A stretch of DNA of 64,000 nt from Sporothrix humicola (GCA_021396245.1 WNYE01000051.1:6701-70700); one strand, 5' to 3'. Counted from the stretch's first letter, positions 31,884 to 45,200 are shown. Translations and numbers: made by a program. The notes: generated by a model from the letters alone, not told the origin.

Positions 31884-33130
31884 TTTATGTCGTTTTCTGG
31901 GGGTGGGGAGAGAAGGGAGGAGAAAAGAGGCGAGCCGGCAGGTGAAAGAAAGAAGAAGAGAAAGAGACAAAAAGAAAGGCCGAGTTGGGGGTGGCCAATC
32001 AAAGAATGCGGGAGGGAAGAAAGGCTGCGACGCGGTTGAGAGTCGAGGGTCACGATAGCTCTTCTCGAAATGGAACAGCTAGAAAGGAAAGCTCCGAATG
32101 ACGATGCTTGTGGATTGAGGATCGAAAATGGGCGAATGAAAGACACGGGACACGAAAGTGGCGACGAGACTTGAGACTTTGTGTCGAGAAAGAAGCTGTC
32201 GCGAATATGAAACGATGTAGGTGAAAAGTCGAAGAAAGACGGAAAGGACAGAAAGAAGAGGCGTGCGAGGCGCGATGCAATGAAAAAGACCGAGTCGAAA
32301 GACAAAAGTCGAGGGTCGAAAGGAACGCGACGGCGACTGTTCGTGAATGCAGCGACAAAAGGTTAAAAGAGGAAATAGAGAAAAGGTGTCGAAAATGAAA
32401 AATGTATTTTCAGACACGGAAGCTGTGGTCACACGTCGTTGAAAGAGCGAAGACGCAAAAAGGTGAATCGACGGTGAAAGTGGAAGGGAGGGAAGAAAAG
32501 AGAAGAAAGAGAAGGGGAGGGAGAGAGAAAGAGAGAAATGGAGAAGTGAAAGAGGAAAGGTGGGAAAAGAGGAAGAAAAGAGGGAACCGAGAAAAGAGAA
32601 AAAGAGAAAAGAAAGAAAAGTGAGAAAAAGGCTAGGGTGGAAAAGGAAACGAAAAAGAAAAAAAGAAACGGGTGGGATCGCTTTTAGTTAAAGCGGGGGT
32701 GAACAAGAGAGAAAGGGGAGGGAAAAAAGAAAAGGAGGGAGAGGATGGAAGAAAAGAGGGAAAACGGAAAAGAGGGAAAATTGAGAAAAAGAAAAGACCA
32801 GGCAGAAAAAGGGTTTCGAGTGGTGACGAAAAAGACAAATAAGGAAATGGGGAAAGGACAGAAAGGTGAGGCAGAAGGAAGGAGCGATGGGACCAACCAG
32901 CAGAAACGAATAAGACAACACGTAAAAGAGGCAAGTACGGATGAGCGATGGAGTGGTAGAATTAATGCGTTTACGGATTACGTGTAAGAGAGTAAAGCTG
33001 CGGTGACGCGACTGCTAAAACATCAGCCCAGAAAAGAGAGAAAAGAAAAGAAAAAGAAAGAATGGCGATTAAGAATGGAAAGAGACAAGAGGCTCGAGAG
33101 GGAGCTCTCGGAAGGTGGAGGGGGGCGGTT
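31884..33130. promoter_or_regulatory. Polypurine tract upstream of the AT-hook gene
   Basis: The plus strand is strongly purine-rich (GA/AG) from about 31900 and most extremely at 32460-32930, so the gene's own strand is CT-rich here. This is an exaggerated form of the pyrimidine-rich leaders seen in fungal promoters. Open frames across it are low-complexity R/E/K or F/S/L and not credible genes. Possibly a long 5' leader or promoter. Confidence 0.5.
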
Positions 33131-34470
33131 AGGGGTTGTTCTTTCTTCTTTTGTCTTTTATCGGTATTGTCGGTTTGTTCTGGGTCTTTGGGTGTCTTGG
33201 TTGTTCTGGTTTGGGAGGGTGAATTTTGTATTTTTATTTTGTATTAATTTTTTGCATGTCTCGCCTCTTTCCCTTTTTCTCTATTTAATTTTTTTCTTTC
33301 TTTTTTTTTCGTTTCTCAACTTGCCTTACTCCGTACGCCTCCAAATTGGCCCAGACTTTTCTTTACACCCTTGTCAACATCAACCAGAATTTACGACATA
33401 TGCTTCTTAACTTGTTCAATTTATTTACAACACGACGACGTAATTGTCCGATTCTCGAATTGATTTCGTCTCGTTATTTGCCGTGATGTAATTGCGCTTT
33501 TCAGTCGTTTTCTGCTTGTCTAACGGAATACTCCGCATTTTCGTTCAGCCTCTTCAATTTTCCCTCCTTACGAAAGCGAAAGCCCATATTGCCGAGCGAT
33601 AAGATAGGCGACCAGGCTGTAAGAGATCTTTCAATCTTAAGGAGGTTTACAAAACAAATAAACAGATGGAAGGTGTACGACGTAGTTAATTAGACATTTC
33701 GAGATTAAAGATGGCGATGGCAGGAAAAGAGCAGCGATGATGAGGGAAAGAAAATGATTCGGACAAGCAAGAGGAAAGAAAAGAAGAGCGAGACAGAAGA
33801 AAAGAAAAAAGAAAAAATTTACCGGGCGGCCGTAAACAAAAAAATGTGGATAACAAAAACTCGGCATCTTATCCTCCTTATCCTCGCTGGCCTCGTACCA
33901 TTGTCGCAAGTGTTACTATTTCTTGGAGCTCCAGAGCGACCGACCACTAAAATGCAAGAGCTTGGGGGTATTTTTGGTATTTTTGGGCAAGCTCCAGGTC
34001 TGGTTCCGCCCTGAATCTACGAATAGAAACGGCTCAAAGGCTGTGAGAGCTGGACGTTGAAGAAACATGGGGGCGATGGTGCCCCTTTCGCAGGGTGAGA
34101 CTGGCAGTGTTGATTGGCCGGCCGGCTGAGTGGGGTCCCTGTCCCTTTTTTCTGGGCGTCGTCTTTCTTTTTTTCTCAGAAGGGCTTTGTCTTTTTTTAG
34201 GGAGCGGACAAAGTCGCGTCCTTGAAACGATCCTGTCTTTCTGTTCTTGCCGTCTTGATGATATTTCGAGAGAAAAGGCAAAGAAAACACGGCAGTATCA
34301 TAAGACATAAGACAGATTCTTACTGCGTTGAGCAAAGAAGTAAATAGACAAAGGATGGCGGACCAGGATAAGCTCAGGTGATGGGCAGCTAACAGAAAAC
34401 CGCAAAAGCTGGTGACATCACAGCCGATCTCGGATGACGAATCACACGACGGCCATGGGCATCACTTTTT
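33131..34470. other. Intergenic, nothing identified
   Basis: Mixed T-rich and purine-rich spacer. No domain-bearing frame, tRNA or repeat unit recognised. Confidence 0.5.
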
Positions 34471-35060
34471 TGTCGACATTTTGCAATAAGTAATTGCACA
34501 AAATTTATTTTAGGATTTTTAGATTAGAATGTAATATAGTCTATAATTTTAAGATATTTTATTTCATAAAAACAATGGGGGTTGTTGTAGTTTTGATTCT
34601 GATTTAATTTCAATATAAAATCAATTGAGAAGTATTGTGATAAAGTAAACTTACCGAAAGACAACAAGGAACAGAAACCGTGTATGAACATAGACTTTAA
34701 TATAGATAAAGAAACTTATAATAAGACGAATAACATCTTTATGGGTTTATATTCATGTAGGCTCATCAGTTATGATTCCTCCAATACAAAATGGACGGCC
34801 AAGATTAACTTGCCACCTTTTATCCATTTTCCCCTCAAAATACATCAATACATCACTGCAAGTAGACTAATCCTCATTTAACAAAAGAAGAGATTTCATA
34901 TTATTTTAGTGTATGTATAGGGGTATTCTAAGAGATGTGGCCAAAAATATACAGGTATACAAATATATATAGTAGATGAGAGATGTCAAAGACATGGAGA
35001 CACAAAGAGAAGAGTTGCAAGTGAAACGAAGCAAATGTATAACGCCAGAGATGCCGCCTT
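34471..35060. other. AT-rich island
   Basis: About 550 bases noticeably richer in A/T than anything else in the window, with motifs such as AATATATATAGTAG and many TAA/TTA. It could be a RIP-mutated element relic or simply the 3' flank of the MFS gene ending at 35118. No terminal repeats or coding remains recognised. Confidence 0.45.
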
Positions 35061-35117
35061 TTAACCTTTATAGGGGGAGGGAGAGAGACAGGAAAAGAGA
35101 GAGAAAGAGGGAGAGGG

Positions 35118-36734
35118 TTACACCTTCTTCATTGGATTCGGGCCGGCAATGACGATGCGCGCCACAATGAAAACGGCGACACTGGCGAGCATGGAGAAGC
35201 CGCAAAAGTACTGCAGGCCCGTAAAGCTGCCGTGCTGGCTGGTGGTGATAGCGCCGGCAATGGGGGAGCCCGTCAGCGCGCCAAAGCTCTGGACGGCGAA
35301 AGCGGTGCCAGTCCGGATACCAATCTGGCGGATGTCGGAGATCTGGGCAATGAGGGTGGGCCCAAGGCTGATGAAGCCGCCGGACGAAAAACCAAACAGA
35401 ATCGAGTAGGCAATGATGGCGCCCGTCGACTTGCCGGGGATCCAGAGGGCCAGCGAGATAATGGCGGACAGAGCGGTGATGACAATCATAATGTTGTACC
35501 TGCCCAGGCGGTCGGCGACGATGCCGGGCGCGATGCGGCCGACGATGCTGACGGCGTTGATGATCGAGAGCAGATACGGCAGCAGGGTCGGGCTCATGCC
35601 GGCGGCCTGGGCCTGGAGCTCAATGTAGTTAAAGGGCAAGAACATGCCCCAGAAGAAGAGGAAGGAGGCAAAGACGGTGAGGGCGTAGGCGGGCTCGGTA
35701 AAGCCCTTGAGATAGTCGCGAATAATCAAGGGCTTGGGCCGGGGCGGCAGGCGCGAGCGGACGGTGAGACAGCAAATAATCAAGAGACCCAGGAACAAGA
35801 ACGCAACAGCGCGCATGGCCCAGGGGAAGCCGATGCGGGCAATGAGCTTGTCAAACATGATGGGCAGGACGACGCCGCCGAGCGACGAGCCCGAGACCAT
35901 GATGCCGAACGCGGCGGCGCGGCGGCGGAAGAACCACGACACCACAGAGGCCATGCACGCATTAAAAACGGCCGACGAGCCCAGCGCGGCGCAGATGCCC
36001 TGGGCCAGCAAAAACTGGTAGTACTCGGAGCTCAGGCTGGTCATCATGAGACCGAAAATGTAGACGACGGTGCCGATGATCAGGAGCCAGCGCGGCCCGT
36101 ACGTGTCGAAAAGACGGCCAAACACCAGACCGCCAAACGTCATGAAAAAGGTTTCCACGGACATGATCCAGCTGATGGTGCCCTGCGAGTAGTTGGACAG
36201 CGGGCCCGTCGAGTAGTACGTCTCGAAGACGCCGATGCAGTTGATCAGGCCAAAAGTACAGAACAGGCCGCACCAGCCGCCAAACACGACCAGCCAGGCC
36301 TGCAGGCCGCCGTCAGGGAAATCGGCCGGGTTCATGCCTGGCGGCCCAGCGGGGGGTGCTGTTGGCGTTTCTGTCTTTTCGTTGTTGGTTGTGTCATTCT
36401 GCTCTTTGCTCGACTCATCTGACTCCTCCGGCCCGTAGCCGCCCTTTTCCAGGTCGGCCTCGACGACATTGTTGGGCTCCGGGTAGACGTTGGCGTCGGT
36501 CTCGTTGTTTTGCGACGGGATGCGCTCGAGCGAGCGGCGGCGGCGGTAGGAGGATGTGGACGAGCGGCGGGAGGCGTCGTTGTAGGGGGACGAGTCGCCC
36601 TTTTCCTCTTTGGCGAGGGAGGCCGCTGGTGGGGAGGCCATATTGGCTGTGTTTGTGTTTGTATTGGGTGTCTTGGTGTCGTCGAGAGTGGATTGCGACG
36701 CAGAGGATGGTTGCACGTCAGACTGTGCGGCCAT
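35118..36734 (-). CDS. MFS transporter, monocarboxylate-permease type
   Basis: Single-exon, 538-residue plasma-membrane transporter. The first 135 residues are a cytosolic, Ser/Thr/Asn-rich tail likely open to phosphorylation (RRSSTSSYRRRRS). The core begins with DGGLQAWLVVFGGW, the signature start of the MCT/SLC16-like fungal family, followed by about 12 hydrophobic helices. The loop GRLFDTYGPRWL matches the MFS loop 2-3 motif, and VADRLGRYN the equivalent in the second half. Substrate is probably a monocarboxylate or similar organic anion, but many fungal members are orphans. It stands alone between two long spacers, so context does not help. Confidence 0.9.
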   Translation of the reverse strand: MAAQSDVQPSSASQSTLDDTKTPNTNTNTANMASPPAASLAKEEKGDSSPYNDASRRSSTSSYRRRRSLERIPSQNNETDANVYPEPNNVVEADLEKGGYGPEESDESSKEQNDTTNNEKTETPTAPPAGPPGMNPADFPDGGLQAWLVVFGGWCGLFCTFGLINCIGVFETYYSTGPLSNYSQGTISWIMSVETFFMTFGGLVFGRLFDTYGPRWLLIIGTVVYIFGLMMTSLSSEYYQFLLAQGICAALGSSAVFNACMASVVSWFFRRRAAAFGIMVSGSSLGGVVLPIMFDKLIARIGFPWAMRAVAFLFLGLLIICCLTVRSRLPPRPKPLIIRDYLKGFTEPAYALTVFASFLFFWGMFLPFNYIELQAQAAGMSPTLLPYLLSIINAVSIVGRIAPGIVADRLGRYNIMIVITALSAIISLALWIPGKSTGAIIAYSILFGFSSGGFISLGPTLIAQISDIRQIGIRTGTAFAVQSFGALTGSPIAGAITTSQHGSFTGLQYFCGFSMLASVAVFIVARIVIAGPNPMKKV

Positions 36735-39700
36735 GCCTGTACTGGGAGGGACTCGACGATCGCGAGAATTGTGTGAAAGACAATGCTGATTGAAATAAAT
36801 GGGTGGATGTCCTCTTATTTACTCTCCTCTCAGAGAATGCGTGTTGGTGCTGAAAGGGGCAAGGTCGTGCGGGGATGGCTTGTTTTGTTAGTGCTTTCTG
36901 GGGAGAGGCGAATGTAATGTCACTGAAGTGTCAATGTCAATGTCAACCAGGGACGAAAAGACAGAAACTGAAGAGGCAATGTTTGTTACTGTAGGATAGA
37001 CAGAATGGACGTTATGAGATGCCAAGGGGAGAGGGCAACAATATATATATGAATATGGCAGTCCAGACGGGTCAGCTTCCGAGTGCAATTCACCGAGTGG
37101 AGAACAGAAAAAAGAAAAGGATGATCCTAAAAAATGCTAGTAGGAAACAGAACAAAATACTAGCAACAACCAGCCGGAGACAAGAAAGAAACAAGAGCGC
37201 AATGTCCCTGGTCTTTTCAGTTCGAGTCCGTCCGTCCTTCCTGCCCATCTTGCACACCCCCTAAAAAGCATGCCATAGCGCGCCATGCCCTGATGGGTCT
37301 AGCTAGTGCAAGGCTTGTTTTGGGCCACACGTTCTTACAAGTTTTCCCCATTTCTCCAGCGTCCATTTGTCAGAAACTGCCTTTTCTCTGCTTTCCTTCA
37401 TCCTTCGGGTGCTTCCACATCGGGCGTCGGCTCAGCTCCGAGCAAAGACGAATAATACGGGCGTCGAGGACAGGTCGATACGGAAGACGCGAACACTACC
37501 TACTGTGTACGTGTGATGGCACGGCAGGGAGACAAAAAACGTGCTTGAGGGCTGCTGTCTCAGGCAAGGCACGTTCAGCACGTTGTATCTGGGCTTGGCA
37601 AACGGGGAATACAACGCTGCCAGCACTTCCTATTGACTTTCAAGTCCGTCAGTTGCCCGAATAGGCAACTCATCGGAGATGGCACTGTACGAGGCCTACT
37701 TTTTGACATCGCGGACATGAATAGACAAGAATGACCCATCTTGCGGGACGAGAGACAAAAAATATAAAAATTGATGGAACTTGCTGACAAGGCTAAAAGG
37801 GATTGCATCCTGCGGGTGAAGAAACTGCTTTATCTCGGCCGTTATGTTCGGGGCGCGATGCAGAGTGAAAGTGAAAAGAGTCTTCGGGAGAATATTGAGG
37901 CCAGAAAGATGCAATCTTACATTTATTTTCACGGGTCTCGACTCGAGTGACGACGATCCTACTTCTAGCAAGGCAGGTCGACATAGGTAGCCACGTAAGA
38001 AATGAGTAAAACTGTCCAAGAATGTTGAGAGGTAACAGCATTCGGTGATAATTCCTGGAAAGACCGTCTACAGACACGCCCTCACCACTTTCGCAGAATC
38101 ATGTTGACTCACTCGTGCATCACTCGGATGTAAGGCGTCAAAAAGGAAGACGGTCAAACAAGAATGAGTGGCTAGTTTTGACGATGTGTGGACAGTTTGT
38201 GTGGCGCGTCTGCGGACATTATTTTGTGTTCTACTATGTACCGCCAGTTTTCCACCGTTTTCACTGTTAACCCCGTGCTTTACACGCGAACATTGTCGGG
38301 GGCTGCGACTTTTCGCCGTGTCTTACGGTGGAGACAAAGCTTAGTCTGGAGGAAAAAAGAGAACGAAGGAGAGGAGAATGGAGAAATAGAATAACTCCGG
38401 CACCGCCTAAGCGCCGCGCGCCGTTGTCGACCGTCTTTTGTTCAAGTTTGTTATTGTTTCTCTGACATCTTCGCAGTGACTTGTAAATCGCCGGGTGAAC
38501 ATCGATACGTCCGAGGCGGACCAGTTCGGTGCAGGATCGAGAAGAGTCAAAGTCAGACAGCCAAGGGTATGAAGGGGTGTACGACTATGGAATGATCTCA
38601 TGTTTAGAGTCCATGTTGATGTGGTATTTTTTGATATTTCTCGTCCTTTTGGCAATACCCAGCTTACTCATTTGGAGGAGGAACATTGTTCCCCAGAAAT
38701 GACAAAGCAAGGCTGCAAATGACACCAACAAGCTTAATCTTAGGAAAAGGAGAAATCGCACAATCCAGCTTCAAACAGCAATACCATCCTCCGCCGACGC
38801 GGGGATGTTCTGGACTTCCTTTTCAATTGTCTGTGTTCTTCGTCTTGTCTTCTACGCGACCACCAGAACAGGCAATTGACATGCCCAATCAGGCAAGTCC
38901 GTTGTCCGAAAGGCGAGCCTTGTTTGACAGTCTCGACAGTGAAAGGAGTTGAAAGCGCGAAAGGCCGAGGTGGGGCACCACTGGGAGTGAGATTGAAAGG
39001 AGCAGGGATGACACCCAAAGACCACCCTAACACCACTGGCGGCACGAGCCCTGAAAGGGCTGGAGCTGGCCTCGCAGCCCAAGCTCAGCGGAATACTACT
39101 TGCCAAAAAACACACCAAGCTCGGCCATTTGCAGAGCTTCACGGCAGGCAATTTGAAGTCAAAACACGCAAACACGCAATCTGGGGCAGACCATGAAGCA
39201 TCGGAATACGTGAGCTTTGGTCTGCAAATTTGATATTGTCAGCAGCTCCAACAGAGGGATAAATATGACCCTGGAATCCTTCGTATCTGTCATCAGAGTG
39301 GTGATTGAAGCTGCTTGTAGGGAAGATGACAAAGTTGACAGCAGGATAAGACAGCATCAGCCTCGCTGGAAGTTGCCTCACCGCAAGTCGCCAAAGTAAC
39401 AAAAGAGAGCAACAGGCGTACGACTCACAAGGAGAATTAAACGTTGTAGGGCTGGTGTACCCCATACTTTGCCTTGACCCTATTACCCCATGCATTGGTC
39501 CCAACACACTGGACGACAGTCGAAAGTCGCGAAGACGCGAAGGGTGGGCGTGGCATGTGGAATCTGTGCATCTGCATCTCCTTTCTAAAAGAGAACGACG
39601 GGCAGATCTTGCGACACGAAGCAGATGCCCATTCAGGAACGGCGAGTGAGTAACACGGCGAGACGAGGAGATCATCTGGATCTGAATCTGGAATTGGATC

Positions 39701-40079
39701 TTGCTTTGAATTAAATCTTGGTTCTGGTGCCGATATGGTGTTGGGCAGATTGGTTCATGTGGTTGAATCAACATGAATGCACCAGCCCCGTAGGCCCGTG
39801 TTAGTTGTTAGCTGGAGCGTTCCTCGCTAGAGGCGAACTGTCGCTGTCACTGTTAACGCCTCGTAATTAGGTAATACTGCGCTTGCTGAATTATCGTCGA
39901 ATTGTCTCGAATGTATCGAATGCGCAAAGGCAGTAATATTTTGTAACAAAAGAAAAAGATATGATGCCTCCATATGCCGTCCCACCCAGCCTAGCCTGGT
40001 CCTTCCTCATATAATGTACAGTGTAGCGTCGTTTCTATCTATTCACCTCCTAATCTTTTCTCTCACTCGTCCCCTCTCC
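36735..40079. other. Long intergenic region, no supported gene
   Basis: 3.3 kb with no domain-bearing frame. 36735-37050 should contain the MFS promoter. The longest frames (for example minus 39139-39774) lack codon bias and start context. A short imperfect repeat of GGATCTGAATCTGGAATTGG type sits near 39679-39720. No RNA gene or transposon recognised. Confidence 0.5.
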
Positions 40080-41460
40080 CTAACGGACAAACTCCTTGAG
40101 GTCCTTGGCGTCGGTAAACTCGACCTTGCCATTGGCCTTGACCTCGGCCACGTGGATCGCGGTGGTGCTGCTGGCGGCCGACGCCGCTTCAGAGAGTTCA
40201 CCCTCATCCTTGCCCTTTGCCGGCGACGTCGCCTGCTTGACCGCCTCCGCCACAACACCCGCCTCCGCGTCGGCAATCTCGTTGACGTTGTCGCGCGTCA
40301 GCACGTCCGCCACGCGCACGCCGCGGCTCGACAGCAGCAGCGTGGTGGGGCCGCGCACCTGCACAAACAGGCGGTCGCCCCAGACGGTGCGGCGCAGCAC
40401 GGTGCGGGCGTCAAAGAGGGCGCGCGAGACGAACTTGTAGGTCGCAGTTGTGCGCATCACGCCCCAGAAGCGCGAGACGCGGCCGGCAATGCTGTCCTCC
40501 GTGTTGGTGGCTGGCGCCTTTGGCGTTTGCAGGCGCAGCCCTTTGACGGCTCTGGCGGTGATTTGGGCGGTCGAGGCGGCGGCCGAGGACACGGCGCCGG
40601 CCGCCGCTTCGGCTGCACTCGTCAGCGCGCCCTTGGCGGACCGCAGGCGGAACGGCTTGGGCGCGCCCTGCTTGTTGACGGCGTAGGCGACAATGTGGCT
40701 GGGGTGGACCACCAGCTCTTCGCCGGCTTCCAGCGTCACAGGGTAAATGTAGCCGGGGGCCGACAGCGCGGCGAGGCCGCGGCCCGTCAAAAAGGACGTG
40801 CCCCAGTGGGCAATCCCCAGGCTCGCGGTGCCCTCGCCGCGCTGGGGCGTGACCGACAGCGTGTGGCCCGTCCAGGCCAGCAGGGCATTGCGCTGCGCGA
40901 CGACCCAGTCGGTGGTGCCGTCGAGGTGAAGAGTGAAAATGGTGGTCGTGGCGGCCTTTGTGCCGATCAGGAGCGTCAGGGGGGTGGTCGAGGAGATGCG
41001 CTGGTAGAGGAAGGGCATGCCGAGCAGGGCGCGGCGGACGGGCGCCAGGATCGAGAGCGTCGACTGCGCATTGTCGACTTTGCCGGCCACCGAGACCAGG
41101 GTGCCGCGGCGCGTGTACAGGTTCTGGGAGGCAGACAGCGAGACAGAGAGCAGCGAGTATGGTGAGCCGAGGACCTCGAATCGGGCGTCTATGTTGTTAG
41201 TGGTGAACAAATCGTCTTTCTGCTACGCACCCTGACTTACCAGCCTCATCACGGCCGCTCGCCGTGTTAAAGGCGTCGCCGCTAGACGGCCGCGGGAACT
41301 CGGTCGCCGGAGCCGAGCTGATCTGGATGTGCCGCCGGCTGCCCACCGTGCCGACGATGCATTGCCGGCAGATGTACTGTGTTGAAGATGTGAAAGTAGA
41401 GAGAGAAGACGTCGCTTGTGATCGCAAGACGACCGACGGCCGCAGTGAAGCGCCGCGCAT
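40080..41460 (-). CDS. AIM24: AIM24-family mitochondrial protein
   Basis: Two exons, 41241-41460 and 40080-41188, with a 52-base intron (GTAAGT donor, CTAAC branch, CATAG acceptor); 442 residues. AIM24 is an inner-mitochondrial-membrane protein that supports MICOS and cristae structure. The first 50 residues form a presequence-like stretch (MRGASLRPSVVLRSQATSS … GSRRHIQISS). The splice joins GRDEA to DARFEVLGSPYSLLSVSLSA, the start of the AIM24 beta-sandwich, and the fold continues through GHTLSVTPQRGEG and GEELVVHPSHIVAY. A variable Ala-rich segment and a C-terminal part, GDRLFVQVRGPTTLLLSSRG, follow. Divergent from the kinesin gene at 42296. Confidence 0.9.
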
Positions 41461-42295
41461 TGTAACGAGTGTGGGGGCGACAAGAGTAAAGAGAGAAAAC
41501 AGGCCGACTGAGTGTTGTCGCCGTCGATGTCGGTGTCGATGATCGCTGTTGTGGCGATGGCGATGTCGTCAATTGATGGGTCGTCTTGGTCGGGTGAAAA
41601 CGTCAGATGTCTTTTTTGCAAGCTTCCAAGCTTTCCCGTCCAGCAGTTGTGCGCTAAACCGCAATGGGACATTACAGAAGCTCGGACCAGTCCGCAACGA
41701 GACCAATTGGTCTCTGGCAGTTGGCGCTTGTTCTTGTTCGCTCCTGCCGTTGCTGCTGGCAACCGGGTCCACAGAAACACGCTCCCACGCATTTCCAAAG
41801 ACGCGCTACTGTCCCTTTCCAGGGGGTGGTTTACACGCTTCACCACGTCCAGAAGGAGCGAGGGAGGTAGCACAGTAGCACAGGGATCACAGTTCACAGG
41901 AAAGGGGTCTTTCCGGTTTGTGTGGGATCAATATTGACTGGGGAAAAATAGGGAAATTTGGTTCACAACCAAACACACCAAAAGAAACTCTCGAATCTTC
42001 AAACCTGCATCCCGCAGAACGAACTAGTTCGACACAACGAGTTTGACAGGTCGCGGGCTGTTGCGTTTTCGTCTTTCCTTCATTGTCTTTTGTTTCTTTT
42101 CCTTCTTTTGCGGATACCCCTCTTGTTTGCATTTGTTTGCATTTGCATTGGGAGCGTGCATTGGAGATTGATTGGATGGCATCGCGACGTTGATTCTGTC
42201 CCGACTTCGTTTCGTTTCTCCCTCTGGCCTTCTACTCGACTTGACTCGCCTCGACTTCGTCTCGCCTCATCGTCTCGTCGTCTCGTCTCGTCGCC
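41461..42295. promoter_or_regulatory. Divergent promoter between AIM24 and the kinesin gene
   Basis: 835 bases containing both promoters. The last 90 bases before 42296 are CT-rich with repeated CTCGTC/GACTTCGTC units, a typical fungal leader. Open frames here overlap on both strands and are not credible. Confidence 0.55.
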
Positions 42296-45200
42296 ATGTC
42301 CGTTCGCGTGGTTGCCCGTGTGCGGCCACTTCTCCCCAAAGAGCTGGACAAGGACGTGATTGTCCGCGTCGACAGCTCCGAAGATGGCCGCCCGCCCAAC
42401 GTCGTCAAGATCCCCAGCCCCAAGAACGAGGCCGAGGAGTTTTCCTTTACCTTTAACAGCGTCTACGGCCAGGCCACCACGCAGGAAGAGCTGTTCAACG
42501 CGGAGGGTATACAATGCCCCTGGATGACAAACAGACTCTCTTCTGACACTTGCTAACTCCTCTCTGCACCTTAGTGGCCCCCCACATCAAGGCGCTCTTC
42601 CAGGGCCTCGACATCACCCTCTTCGCGTACGGCGTCACCGGCACAGGCAAGACACACACCATGCGCGGCGGCATGAAGCTGGCCGACCGCGGCGTGATCC
42701 CGCGCATTCTGAGCCACGTCTTCCGCCGCGGCAAAAAAATTAGCAAAGACTCGGACGGTTTGACAGAGGTGGACGTGTTCTTGTCGTACTACGAGATCTA
42801 CAACGACAAGGTTTACGATTTGCTCGAGCCGCCCGAGAAGCGCACGCCCACCGGCCTGCCGCTGCGCGAAAAGGACAACAAGACCTATGTCGTGGGCCTG
42901 TCGGAGGTCGGCTGTGGCGATGTGCGCGACTTTGAGAAGCTGTATGTGGCCGCCAACCAGAACCGCGTCACCGCCTCCACGAAGCTCAATGCCCACAGCA
43001 GCCGCAGCCACGCCATTCTGCGGGTCAAGGTGACACAGACGACGCGTTCCGAGGACGGATCGGGCTCGATTGTGTCGGTGCGCGAAAGCACGGCGTCGGC
43101 CATTGACTTGGCTGGTTCCGAGGACAATCGGCGGACAGACAACGGCCGTGAGCGTCTCGTCGAGTCGGCCGCCATCAACAAGAGTCTGTTCGTACTGAGC
43201 CAGTGTGTCGACGCCATTGCCCGCGGCGAGCGGCGCATCCCGTACCGCGAGTCCAAAATGACGCGCATCCTGTCGCTGGGCCAGAACAACGGCATCACCG
43301 TCATGATCCTCAACCTGGCGCCCGTCCGCAGCTACCACCTCGACACTCTCAGTAGCTTGACCGTCAGCTCGCGGGCCAAGCGCATCGAAGTGCGCGAGAT
43401 TGAGAACGAGGTCGTCTTCAAGCAGCTGCCGCGGTCCATGACCATGGGGTCTGTCTCTTCATCAATATCATCTACACTGGGCTCCGCCTCGAGCTCGACA
43501 ATGTCGCTCGCCTCGACGGCGGCGTCGTCCGTGTCTTCTTCAACAAGTGGGTCTGGCCTGGTCCGTCAACCGCTGCGTGCGTTGACGAGCAACACGCACA
43601 ACATCCAGACAGGCAATCTGGCGGCGGCCAAGGCGGCTGCTGCCGACAAGCCTGACAAGGAAAAGCCTGCCAAAGCGTTTATGGTGTATACTGACCACGC
43701 TGCAGCGAAACCGACCGCCCCGGCGCAAGCAGCACAAAGATCCGCCTCGACGTCCTCTGTCCCCCCTTCCTCCGCGACATCCTCTCATTCTTCGATCACA
43801 TCCTCGATCACATCCTCCCGCATGGGCCCGCTGGCTGCCGGCCGCCCGTCGCTGGCCACGACCAAGATCGGCGCCATGAAGTCGCGGCCGTCTGTTGCCG
43901 ATGCAACTGTGACAGAAACCACGCGCACATCCAAGCTGGCACGGCCATCCATCCACGCCTACTCGGCCTCCAATATTGGCCGGCTTGCGCCACAGCCCCT
44001 GCAGGCAGCGCCACCAACCGCGTCAACGCCCATGTTCTCTGCCGAGCAGATCGAAGCGATTATCGAGCGCAAGGTCGCCGAAGCCTTGGCCGCACGCGAA
44101 AAGGAAGAGCAGCTCCAGAAGCAGCAGCAAGACGACCTCCACAGCAAACGTCTCGAAGCACTCGAGCGCCGCATCGATGACACCACCAACGCCGCCCGCG
44201 CCGGCAACAATGGCGAGGAAGACCCGCGTGCCGAGGGTCTGCGGTTCTTGTTGTTGGCGCGCCAGCACAAGGAAGTCGGTGACGATGCAGTCGCTCTCCA
44301 CTACTACGAGCAGGCCGTCCCCCACTTCCCGGGCCAGCCCAAGCTGCTCTCCAAGATTGCCAAGCTCAAGGCCAAGATGGCGCGCCGCGAAGGCTCGCCG
44401 CGCAAAGTCTCGCAGCAGCAGCAACTACAGGCGCTTGTGCACCAGCAGCTCCAGCAGCAGCCACACAAGCGCAAGCGGGCCGTCACTGCAGCCTCGACGG
44501 CTCTGACAACGCCTACAACGCCCACCTTCCGCCGCATCGGCCGCATGGGCAGCCGCAACTTTTCCGTCAGCGATGTGGCGTCGTATGTCGCGGACGATGT
44601 CGATCTCGACCTTGACGTTGACCAGCACGATTTCGAGGCCGACGCCGATGCTGAAGAGGGCGACGACGAGGATGACCTGCTGCCGCCTCGTCCTACTCTT
44701 AACTATGCCAGCGCTCCCGAAAAGGGCAAGTCTCTGTTCTCGCCGTCGCCGCGTCGGCGCACCACTGGCCTGTTGAGCGGCAGCAGCAGCCGGTCGCGCT
44801 TGGCGGCCGCGTCGCCCGGTCGTAAGGCGGCCAAGACGTCGCTGCTCGCCAACCCCAGTAGCCCCAGCGGCAATTCGGACTCGGCAGATGCCGACGACGA
44901 GTCGTTTGAGACCAACAACACCAGCGTTACGGGCAACAACAGCATTACGGGTAGCAACAACAACACGTTTACGGCCGTCATCATGACGCCCCGCAAGCAG
45001 AAGCTGCTGGACATTGTCAACTCGCGCGACGTCGCCCGCATTGGCGGTCTGGATGGCGTGAGTGCGCGCACCGCCCGCGGTCTGGTGGCCTACCTGGAGC
45101 GTGGCGGCGGTGTGGCCGGCGCCGCCGCCTTTGCCAATGCCAACATGAACAGCGACGATGAAAATGGGGGAAACAGCGGCGGCGACAGCGCTGAGCGCAT

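Noticed and set aside
35232..36422. 396-codon plus-strand frame
   Set aside because: Antisense to the MFS transporter.
39139..39774. 211-codon minus-strand frame
   Set aside because: No domain or sustained coding bias; overlaps other random frames.
40014..41165. 383-codon plus-strand frame
   Set aside because: Antisense to AIM24.
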